Shown here: positions 10,598-21,500 of the stretch, piece by piece
How positions within the stretch are numbered: the stretch's first letter is position 1
Layout: each line of letters opens with the position of its first letter
Source of the DNA: Cafeteria roenbergensis
Taxonomy: Eukaryota > Sar > Bigyra > Bicosoecida > Cafeteriaceae
NCBI GenBank assembly: GCA_008330645.1
Contig: VLTN01000036.1
Span: forward strand, 248,001-312,000
Direction of reading: 5' to 3'
DNA length: 64,000 nt
Notes under the pieces: generated by a model
What the model was told of the DNA's origin: nothing
The model's input: the letters and a program-made list of their open reading frames with translations, nothing else
Database searches by the model: none
Made by a program: the position numbers and the translations under genes

Positions 10598-12847
10598 TCA
10601 CGGGGTCACGAGGTCGTGGTTGCCGAAGATGAGGCGGCTGATGATCAGGCGCTGGATCTCAGAGGTGCCCTCGTAGATGGCGTAGATGCTGCGGAGCGGG
10701 CGGGGCGATTGGCGACAGGCGGGCATGCAAGCAAGTCAACATCGATCGCGAGGCGGGCGCTGCGGCGCGAGAACGTCGCTTGCAATGCTGCGCGCAGAAG
10801 CGCCCACATTCAATTGCAGGCGGCTTGGGCAAACTCACCGAGCGTCTGAGGCAGCCGGGAGGGGCGACAGCGGGTCCATGCGGGGGCGGCGGGCGAGGGG
10901 AGCGAGGGGCGGGCGAAGCGTGCTTGCGAGTCACGAGGCCGGTGCAGCCGGGCGCAGAACGCGTCTCGCAAGGCGCGCGGCGGAGGGGGCAGCGCTGTCG
11001 TTCAAGGTCCTGTCCCCCCCCAAACATCGGTGGGGGGTTCACAACGGCGGCCTACGCTTGACTCTGCGTTCAACTCTGCGTTCAACTCACCGCGCATCAG
11101 CTTCTCAACGGGGTACTCGGTGTTGAAGCCGGCGCCGCCAAAGACCTGCACGGCCTCGTAGGTGACCTGCTGGCAGTGGTCCGCGGCGAAGCGCTTGGCC
11201 ATGGACGCCACGTGGGTGTTGGGCAAGCCCTGGTCGGCGAGCCACGCGGACTTGTAGGCGAGCATGCGCCCGGCCTCGATGCCGGTTGCCATGTCCGCGA
11301 TCTTGAAGGCAACAGCCTGCGAGCGGGGAGCGCAGGGGCGGGAGGCTTGTTGGTGTGAGGCGCGGGCGGGGCGGGGCGGGGCAGGGCAGGGTGGCTGGTG
11401 CGCGCGTCTGTGCCGAGAGGCTGAGGGGGATAGCTCAGCGCCAGGCTCCATCTACCTCGCTCAGGGGGGGCTTCCAGGGGGGGGAGAGGGGAGGTCGCGA
11501 GGTCGCGTGGCCGCGCGAGCTGCCGCGGGGCGCGGCGCGGCCTCACCTGGTGCTGGGCGATGGGCACGCCGAAGGTCTTGCGCTCCATGCTGTACTTCAT
11601 AGCCTCGTCCATGGCGCGGCGGGCGAGGCCCACGGCGCCGGCGGCCACGGGGGGCCGGGTGAAGTCGAAGGCCTTCATGGCGATCTTGAAGCCGTAGCCC
11701 TCCTCGCCGAGGCGGTACTTGTCGGGCACGACGACGTCCTCGAAGGAAATGCCACGCGTGTCGGAGCAGCGCTGGCCCATGTTGATCTCCTTGCGGCCAA
11801 CGGTGATGCCCGGGGTGTCGCGGGGCACGAGGAAGCCGGTGAAGGCCTTGCCGGCAGCGGCGGTGTCGTCCGTCTTGGCGAGCACGAAGAACCAGTCGGC
11901 CACGCCGCCGTTGGTGATCCACATCTTGTTTCCGTTGATGACCCAATCGTCGCCCTTCTTGACGGCCTTGGTCTTGGCGCCAGACACGTCCGAGCCGGCT
12001 CCCGGCTCGGTCACGCCGTAGGCGGCCTTGAGCGGCTCCTCGGTCATGGGGGCGAGGAAGCGCTTCTTCTGCTCGTCGTTGCCGGCCACAAGCACGGGCG
12101 CCTGCGCGAGCGAGTTGGCCTCCATGGCGGTCATGACACCGGTGCAGCCGTATGCGAGCTCCTCGGCGATGATAACGCCGTCGAGGGCGTGCAGGCCGAG
12201 GCCGCCGTACTCCTGCGGGATGTGGCTGTTCACCAGGCCGAGCTCCCAGGCCTGCGCACAGCCGCCAGTTGAGCCGGGGGGGCGGAGCACGCTCGGCGAA
12301 CAGGGCGTGAGGGGGCGCACGCGTGCGGCTCAAGAACGAAAAGGCGCAGGCTAGCGCGGTCCCGGGCCGGGGAGCGGCGGCTAGGGGCGCGCGCGTTCGT
12401 CATTGGTTCAAGTTCCACCCCGCCGGCGGCGGATTGACCGCAGCGCCGACTCCCCCCGCTTCCGCCGCTGTGGGACGCCATCGCCGTCGCGCGCGCCCCC
12501 ACGAAGCTCCGCTGATCGGCGCGCGGCGCATGGGGCGCGGAAGCGCCGGCGTGGTGACCACCGTGACGTGCGTGGCGGCAGCAAGGCCCGCGCGCCGCGT
12601 CTCCTGCCGCCCGGCCAGCGCCCCGCAGCTGCGCCCTCACCTTCTTGAAGAGGTCCTCGGGGTACTCCATGGTGCGGTCGAGCTCCGCGGCCTTGGGCAT
12701 CACCTCGTTCACGGCAAAGTCGCGCGCGAGCTTCTGCATGGCCTTCTGGTCGTCCGTGAGGGCGAAGGAAATCGACCGGGTGCCGGCGGGAGCCATGCTC
12801 AGCGCCGAGGCGCGAGCGGCGGTGGTGCGGGCGGCGCGGGCAAGCAT
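10598..12847 (-). CDS. ACADM: Medium-chain acyl-CoA dehydrogenase, mitochondrial
   Basis: Five exons: 12847-12641, 12251-11547, 11316-11091, 10845-10839 (a 7-base microexon) and 10688-10598. The joined protein has 411 residues, close to the 421 of human MCAD. Residues 1-28 are a typical mitochondrial presequence (Arg/Ala/Ser, no acids). Family landmarks follow: '[20 protein letters not shown]', '[12 protein letters not shown]', 'WITNGG', '[11 protein letters not shown]', '[13 protein letters not shown]', '[18 protein letters not shown]' and '[18 protein letters not shown]'. The catalytic base is Glu388 in 'YEGT', encoded in the last exon. The enzyme is an FAD-dependent matrix flavoprotein that starts beta-oxidation of medium-chain acyl-CoAs and feeds electrons to ETF. 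All donors are GTGAG. I chose the second Met because it starts the presequence; the frame extends 24 codons further upstream. It is divergent from TOR, with 272 bases between starts. Confidence 0.93.
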
Positions 12848-13119
12848 GCTGCGAGGCGCGGGGCTGGTTCGCGCGGGGCGATCCACAGAGTGGCCCGCCG
12901 CCTCACGGCCGCCGAGCAACGCCGCGCCGCCAAAGCAGGGCCGCGGAGCCGACGATGGGTGCCGACGATTTCGCGGGCGGCTCTGCCCGCCGGTGCTGCG
13001 GCCGACAGGCGCGGGTGCACCGCCCCGGCAGCGGCCCAGGGACCGCTGCTCGGCGCAACTCCCGGCTCAGGGGCGCGCTCGCCCGCAAGCTTGGCCCGCG
13101 GCGGAGCGGCGTTGTCGCA
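12848..13119. promoter_or_regulatory. Shared divergent promoter region, ACADM and TOR
   Basis: The 272 bases between the two start codons must contain both 5' UTRs and promoters. It is GC-rich with no TATA box. A GGCTCTGCC motif lies at 12979-12987. The bidirectional role is inferred from geometry only. Confidence 0.5.
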
Positions 13120-15974
13120 ATGGCCAGCGGCGCCAGCCCGGTGGCGACAATGGTCGAGGAACTGCGCCTCGCGGGAGACGATGAGGTGAGCACGCCCGCG
13201 CACGCGGGCCCGCCGCGTGGGAACGGCTTCGGCGCATCGCGCGCCAGCGACGGGGCGCCCGGGGCGGCGGGCTTGAGCTCGCCGGCGCTCGCGGGGGCGC
13301 CCAACCATTGTTGCAGCACGCCGCTCGCCTCAAGATTGGAGCCCGGCGCCCCGCGCCATTGCGCGAACCTGCACCCCCGGCACCTCGTTCCCGGCACGAC
13401 GTTCGTGCCTGCTCCAGCAGCCCCTGTCCAGCGGGCCCGTGTGCCGCGCTCGTGGTCGTCCTGGCGCCGAATCGCTGCCGCACCCCGCCCCCGCATCGTT
13501 GTCGCGTCCGCCGCCTCCCACAGCGTCCCTGCCCCGCGCCCCTGCGCCCCTGCGCCCCCCTATCCTCCCGTGGCCGTCTCCGTGACCGCCTTTGCGCTGT
13601 GCCCCCCCCCCCCCGCCCGCCTCCCCCCTTGCAGGAGCGCCTTCGCATCGCTCGCCGCATGCGAGACACCGTGCGCGCGCTGGTGCGAGACCTCTCCACA
13701 GAGCTGGTCAGCCAGCTACTCAGAGACCTCAACCGCGCCCTGAGCTCCCTCTGCTCCAGCCAGAACCAACACGAGCGCTTAGGGGCGGTGTTGGTCATCT
13801 ACGAACTCGCCGACGTGCAGCTGAGAGATGCCAGCGAGCAGCTGATCCGATCAGCCAACTATCTGCGGTGAGTCAGCGACACCACCGCCCCCGCAGTCCG
13901 TACCATCCGCCGGGCCACGAATTGCGTGGCGAGTGGCGGCGGCATCGCCGGAAGCGGTGCCTCATCCAACCCAGCCTCGGCTACGAACGCCCCCCTCTCC
14001 CGCCCCCCATGCCCACACCCCCGGCCTGCCCGGGCGCGGTTCCCAGTGCCAATGGGTCGGGCGGCAAGACCCGCCATAGTGACCTCCCCCGCCCTATCTC
14101 TCCCGCCCTAACCCCCGCGGCATCGCGCGCCGCTCTGCAAGCCGCTCTGCAAGCCGCTCCGCAAGCCGCTCACTCCCCCCCCCCCCCCCCCCCCTCCCCA
14201 CCCAATCGCCCCCGCGTCACCCGCCCATCACCGCGCAGTCGTGTGTTCGAGGACGAGGCGTCCTCAGAGCTCTGCCTGCGGCTAGCGGCGCGAGCGTTCG
14301 GCCGCCTGGTTCGCACCCCCACCGCCGCCGACGCCTCAGCCAAGGCCGCGGAGTCGGAGCTCGTCCAGGGAATCGAGTGGCTCCGCGGCTCTGCCAGACT
14401 CACTTCGCGGCGGCTGCCCGCGGCCCTGGTGCTGCGGGAGATCGCAGAGGCGCTGCCAGACCTCTTCGTCACTCGGGCGCCGGAATTTTTCCGGGATATT
14501 CACTGCGCCCTGCTTGACGGCAACCTGCAAGTGAGGGAGGCGGGGGCAAAGGTGCTTGCGAGCGCACTGACTGCGGTGACTCGCCCGCGATGCCGGCCTG
14601 ACTACGTCGAGGGCTTGTTCCGCACCGTGTGGGACAAGTCTCGGGAAGTGCTCACGGGCGGCTCTGCCGCGACGACGGGCGGCGGGGGCGGCGGCTTCGG
14701 CGCCTTCTTCGGGGGGGGCGGCCGCGCCTCGGGAAGCAGCGGGTCGAACAACGCCGCAATGCAGCACGGCGCCCTGCTGGCGGTGGGGGAGCTGCTGCTT
14801 CGCTCGGAAGGGTTCCTGGGCGAGGGGGCGGAGGAGGACGATGTGATGGCAGGGTCCTCGCGACGCAGACCGGGCCACCGGAGCGGAGAGCAGAGCCGGG
14901 GCAGTGACTTCGACGTCGGCGGGGGTGGCTCTGCTGGCCGCGGCTCGGGCGGTGCCGGCGAGGGCGCCGACGGCGGCGGCGGCGGCGGCGGTAGCGGTAG
15001 CGGCAGCAGCAGCAGCAGCGGCGGCCGGTTCGCCGAGGTGGCCCGGCTTGTGTTCAAGTACAGCGACAGCAGCGACCCCCTGCTTCGCCGAACGGTCGTG
15101 GCGCTCCTGCCGCGGCTGGCAGCCTTCGCCCCCCGGACGTTCACCCGGACGCTAGGCGAGCGTGCCATCCGCCACCTCGTCGCCTCCATCGAGACGGGAC
15201 ACGACCCCGGACCGGCCTTCACTTCCCTCGGAAGGGTCGCTGTGGCGCTCTCGGCGCAACGTTCCGCCGCCTCCCTCATGCGCGCGTTGCTGCCCCGCAT
15301 TGTTGACCTCATCCGCGAGGCGGTGCTGACCGCTGACCCGAGCGTTCATGCCCCGTCGCTGGCCTGCGCCGCCACGCTGGCACGGGCGCTCGGACACGCC
15401 ATGGCGCCTCACCTGCACCGCCTCATCGGCCCAATGTTTAGCCGGGGCCTGTCCGCCACGCTCGTCGACGCATTGGCGGCACTGGCGGCCTATCTCCCAT
15501 CGATGACATCGCTCATTCAGGAGCGACTCTTGCACGAGGTGTCTGCCGTGCTGAGTGGCCGGCCGTTTTCCGTGCCACAGGGCCCCCAGCTGATCCCCGG
15601 AACCACTCTTCCCGGCCCCATGGCCGCGGCCTCCGGCACAGTGCAGGGGGGGGGCGGCCACGGCCCCACAGCCGCCGGGGCAGCCGCAGGGGCGTCCGGC
15701 GCCGCCGGCGGCCCAGCGGGCGGACAGGCGCTTCCCAGAGAGTTTTACGGCTCTGCCAACGTCACAGTGGCGATTCATGGAGTCGGGGGCGGCGGGTCGC
15801 CCTTCACTCTCACGGCAGCGGCAGCGGCCGCGGCCGGCCGGGCCGCCGCTGCCGCAGCCGCCGCAGCAGCCGCCGCCACGGCCGACGGCGATGCCGACGC
15901 CTTCGCTGCAGCAGAGGAAATTTCCGCGAATCTTCCCCCCCTCTACCTGAGCACGGCCGGTGTTGGATACGTGT

Positions 15975-16017
<43 letters not shown>

Positions 16018-18475
16018 CGGCTCTGCCGGTGGTGGAATGGGCTCTGCTGGTGGTGGCTCTGCCGGTGCGCTGCTGGAGCAGCGGCGGCAGATCGGGAGGG
16101 TGGGGGTGGTGGCCAGCGGCCTCGCGTCGCCATCGCTCGTGGGGCCGGCGTCGGCCGCGGGGCCTGCGGGCTGGTGGCTCGCTGGCGGGGGGGGCGGTGC
16201 CGGTGGCGGGGGCGGCGGCGGCGGTGGCGGGGGCGGCGGTGGCGGTGGATGGCGCCGCGATGCTGTGGCCAGCGCTGCCTTCGGTGACTGGGGGGTCCAG
16301 GAAACGTGGGCACGCCACCTTGTGGCTGGCGCCGAGGGCATGGGTGGCGACGTCGGGTCAGCTGACGCGTCGCAGGCTGCTGGAGGCGGCGCCGGGGCCG
16401 ACTCGGCGGTTGCAGTTGCAATGTCGCTGGCGACCGGAGCTGCTGGCGGTGGTGCTGGCGGCGGCGTCGGCGGCATCGGCGGCATTGGCGGCGGCGGCGG
16501 CGGAGGAGGAGGAGGAGGAGGAGGCGGTGGAGGCGGAGGCGGCGGAGGTGGCCGCGGCGGGGCAGCGGGAAGTGGCACGTCGCTGGGGGGCTCTGCCAGC
16601 GGCAGAGCCGTCTCCGCATCGCTCATCCGAGTGTGTCTCGCTCTCCGCACCCTGCGGAGTTTCGATTTCTCGGGCGTTCCGCTCCTGCCTTTCGTCCGGT
16701 CGAGAGTGTTGGTCCTTCTCGACGACCCGACGGAGCCAGTGCGGCTTGAGGCGGTTGAGACGTGCGCGCGGCTGCTGCTGCGGCCGGCGGAGGAGGAGGC
16801 CTCTGTCGCGGCTCGGCTGCGTATGGCGGCGCGATCCTCCCCCGCCGGCGCTGCCAGCCTCTTCGGGGTGATGGGCCCGCCTCCCGACGACGTCCTTTCC
16901 ACGGCCATGGCGACGCCGGCTCTGCCGCCCACTTCGGACTCTGGGCTTGCCGCGGCGGCCGCACGAGGTGCCGCTGCGTCGGCGCTTCCGGGAAACGCGA
17001 CGGCCGCCGTGACCCGCGCGGTGGCTCTGCCCGCCGACGTCGGTGTCTCTCACCTGTCGTCGCAGAACCGCACCAAGAGCGACGTCGGCAGAGCCACTGT
17101 GGCCGACCTGGTGGCGGCGGCCGGCGCCTCCGCCCGGGGCTTTGGTGGCTTGCGCGGGGCGGGCTCTGCCGGCGGCCCTGCCGCCTCGCTGGTGTCGGCT
17201 CTGCAGCCGCCCACCCTGGACGCGTATCCGACGCTTCGGCCGCTCTTCGTGGTCGGCGCCGCCGGCTCCAGCATCGGGGCGGTGAGCGATGTGGTTGCGA
17301 GGCTGGTGATGGCTGCTGCTGTCGACCCGTCGCCGGCGGTGCGGCACCTGGTGCTGAGGCTGATGGACCCGCGACTGGATGCTGTGCTGGCCCGACCACC
17401 CTTGTCAACCACTCTTACGGCCTGCCTCCGTGACGACAGTCCCGCGGTGAGAGACGCCGCCGTCTCTCTCCTGGCCCGTCTCTCTCCGCGCAGTCCGGCG
17501 CTGCTGATGCCGCCTCTGCGGCGGTTGCTGGTGGACAGTCTCAGCGCCATCCCCCTCGCATCAGGGGACGGTCACCGCAGCGACCTCCTCTCCGTCGTGG
17601 CCGCCGTCGCAGCGGCCTCCCCCCGCATCGCCGCAGCCCACAGCAGCAACCTCGCCGCTGTGCTCCTGCCCGCCGTCTCGGACCCCCACCCCGGTATCGC
17701 CAGCATCGCCCTCAGGGCCCTGTGCGGCCTCTCGGTGGCGGCTGCTGACGTCATCCAGCCCCACGTGAACCGCCTCCTCCCGACCATCACCTCCTTTGTC
17801 GGAGACGTGTCGAGCGCGGCGAGACGTGTCGCGGCCCTCGAGGCCCTGAGCCAGCTGACCGTGAACACCGGCACCGTGGCCACGCCCCAGCTCCTCGTTC
17901 CGCCCCTCATTCCGCTGCTCCTTGCCTGCGTGGTGGCGCCCGGCGGCCGGGGCGGGGCTGCCGCCACGTGGGAGGTGCGCCGCGAAGCCCTCAGGGCGCT
18001 GGGCAGCCTGGGCGCCATGGACCCAGCTCGGCTCGCCTCTGCCGGCGTGGCCCTGCGGCGCCGGCGCAAGGGGGCTGCGAGTCGAGCCAGGTCGGCGGCG
18101 GTGGCCGCGGCCACCGTGCGTGTGGGCGGTCGCTTCGCCGCCGCCGCCGACGTCCTTCGCCTGGGGCCGCTCTTTGCGGCGGCGGCCAACGACGGAAGCG
18201 ACACCGCCTCGAGCGACGAGGCGGCCGCTGCCGCCGCGGCTGCCGCCGCTGCCGCGATGACGGCGTTCATCGGCGGCGGGGACGACGGCTACGGCTACGG
18301 CTACGGGTATCCCAGCGGGGATGGCGGCGGAGGCGCTGGCGGCTACGGCCAAGGCTACGGCTACGGTGCCGGAGGGGCGTACGGCGCCGGGGGCGGAGGA
18401 GGAGGAGGCGGTTTCGGCGGCGGCGGCTTCGGCGGTTTCGGCGGCGGAGGCGTTGGCGGTCGCGGCGGCGGCGGC

Positions 18476-18507
<32 letters not shown>

Positions 18508-21500
18508 CGGAGGCGGTGGCGGCAGTTCCGTTGGGCTCGCAGCTGCCGCGCGCGCCGGGTCGGACCTGGGTGTCCTGGTGGCGGCGGGGCTTCGAGGGTG
18601 GGGGGCGCCGGGCGTGGGGTCGCGCCGGCCAGACCTGCCCGCGATTGAGGTCACGGCGCTAGCCGCCGTGACGGCGCTGCGAAGGGGCGCGTCAGCCGGG
18701 AGCGGCATCGGCGAGGCGGGCATGCTTGGGCTGCTGGGGTCCGGCGTGGGGCTGGGGTGGAGGCATGCCACTGCAGGGGGGGAGGAGGAGGAGGACGAGG
18801 CCTCGGCGGAGGTGCTGGTGCCGGGCGGGGTCGCAGGGGTGGATGCCGACGGCGCCGGCGGAGGGGGCGCCGCTGGCGGCGTGGGTGCCGACGCCGCGAA
18901 CGATGGCGGTGGCAGGGGCGGCGGGCGCGATGGCGCTGGCGGGCCACACGCCGGCAGCGAGGGTTACACCTCTGCCGCCGCAGACGCCGCCCGCGCCGCC
19001 GCCGACGCAGGCATCGGCCTCGCGGCCGGCGCCGCGGCCTGGCGCCTCCTTCCTGCGTCTCTCATCGTGCCGTCGATGACGGAAGCCGTCGGCTTCTACC
19101 CGTCCGTGGCCATCGCGTCTCTCATGCGCGTGCTGGACACGCCCTCGCTCGCCAGCCACCACCAGTCCACGCTCGAAGCCGTGGCCCGAGTGCTGGGCGC
19201 GCTGGGCGAGCAGGGCGTGCCCTTCGTCCCCGTCGTCCTACCGGCTCTGCTGGAGCTTGTGAGCCGCTCCGGCACCGCGTCAGCCCTTCGCAAGCACGCC
19301 CTCCGCAACATTGGCGTCCTCGTCGCGGTCACCAGGCAGCACACGCGACCCTTCCTCCCCGCGGTCATCGTCTGCGTGTGGCGCCTCTGGCTGGGCCTCA
19401 AGCCCTCGGAGGCTGTGGCCGCCACCGGCCTCCGCTCCGTCGTGGCCACCTCGCCCGGAGCCGCCGTGGGCTCCAGCAGGCCCGTGGACAGCGGGGGCCT
19501 GGGCGTGGCCGCGTCGCTCGCTGCCTCCGCCCTCGCCTCACCGTCGGTTGCAGTTGCGGCAGCGACATCTCCGCTCCGAAAGGAGTCGCTCAATCTCATC
19601 GCGTCGCTCGCCACGGCTCTGCAGGGCGAGTTTTCGCCGTACATTCCCTCGGTGCTGGGGCCGCTGCTGGCGCTGTTCCGCTTCCCGCTGTCAGGCGCGG
19701 GGGGCGTGGTCCAGGGCGGCACCACCGCCTTTCTGTCTGCGACGGCCGCAGCAGCCGCGGCAACAGCGACGTCGTCGGCGCGGCGCGCGGCCGCGGCCGC
19801 TGCTGCGGCGGCCGCGGCCGCGGGCGGGGCGGGGGGCGGAGCGGGCGGCGGCGGCGCTGCCGGCGCTGGAGGGTCCTGGGCGGTTGCTGGCGTCACGGCG
19901 GCGGGTCCGTCAGCAACGGCGTTGCAGCGGGACATTGCTGCTGCTGCGGCCCTGAGAGACGCTGCAACTGCACCAGTGAGAGACGCTTTGGCGTGCCTCC
20001 GCATCCTGCTGCCGCTGCTGGGCGACCACGTCCACGTCGTGGCGCCCGCAGTGGCCGCGCTCACTGAGAGGCCGGACGTCGGGTCCAGCACCCGCGCCTA
20101 CGCCGCGCTGCTGCTGGCGGCCATGGCGCGCCGTCTGCCCATTGCTGACGTCATCGGACCGGTGATGCACTCGCTCTGCCGCGCCGTGGAGGACACTGGC
20201 ACTGCGGGAACCGGCTTCGCGGGCGGCAGCGGCTTCGGCACCGGGAACGGTTTCGGCGTGTGGTCGCAGGGCTTCTCGCGGTACGGGTCCAACCTGCTGG
20301 CTGGCGGAGTGAGCGGCGGCGGCGGCGGCGGAGGTGGTGGTGGAGGCGGCGGAGGCGGCGGGGGCGGCGGCGGCGGTGCTGGAGCCGTGGGCGGCGGCGG
20401 CGCGGGCGGTGACGGTGGCGGCGGCGGAGGAGGAGGGGGCGGCGGTGCCGGAGGCGGCGGCGGTGGCGGCCGGCGTGGCGGGGGCGGCAGCGGCGGAGGA
20501 GCTGGCGGAGGCGGAGGCGGAGCGGGCGGCGGCGGGGGCGGAGGCGGCGGTGGCGGGGGCGCCGGTGGGGGCGGCGCTGGCGGTTTCAAGGACGGCTCTG
20601 CTGGGGTTGGCGGCATTGAGGCCGCCGCCCGCGGCGGCGTGCTGGCCATGCTGCCGTTGCCCCAAGGCCCGGCGCCGTGGCCTGTCAAGGCCGCTTGCCT
20701 CGACGCGCTGGCCGCAATATGTTTGCAAATGCGCGAAGATTTCGTGCCGTACGTGCCTCGGGTGCGGCGTGCGATTCTCTCAGCGGCGGCCTCGGCGGTG
20801 GCCAGCGGCGTGGCGGTGGGTATGGGTGCTGGCAGCAGCAGCGGCAGCGGCGGCAGCGGGCTGTCGGCCACGTCGCCGGGCAGGCATCCCGTGCTGGAGT
20901 CACTGCTTGCCACTCTTCTCGCGGGGGGCAGCCTCCCGCTTCACGACGCAGAGGCCAGGCTGGGGGCGGGGCTGTCGTCCTTTGCCCCGGCCTTTGCAAG
21001 CGACTGCCAGACCGCTGCGGCGGCGGCGGCTGCGCCGTCCACGGCGGCTGGGGAGGGCGCCGAAGGCGGAGGCGGCGGAGGCGGCGGAGGCGGCGGGGCC
21101 GGCGGGTCTGGCGGTGGCGTGGGAGGCGGCGCAGGTGGCGCCCCCGGCGCCGCTGCTGCTGCCGACAGCATCGGCGGTGAGTCCCGCCGCTACGATATTG
21201 ACGTCGCCGAGGTCGCTCGGGCATGGAGTGTCGAGCGACGCGAAACCAGCGACGACTGGCGACGGTGGAGAAGCGGCCTCGCCATCCAGCTCCTCAGGCA
21301 GAGCCCATCCCCCTCACTTCGCAACTGCTCTGCCCTTGGGAAGGAGCTGGACTCCCTGGCGAGCGACACCTTCCACGCCGCGTTCCTGTCGGTGTGGGAG
21401 ACGCTGGATGACGTGTCACGGGAGAGCTTCACGGAGGCGCTGAAGCGAGCGCTGTCGTCGGAGCGCTGCCCGACTGACGTCATCCGGCCCATCCTGGAGC

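Noticed and set aside
12400-12425. tRNA B-box-like GGTTCAAGTTCC
   Set aside because: It lies in ACADM intron 1 and no A box, acceptor stem or cloverleaf can be folded around it.
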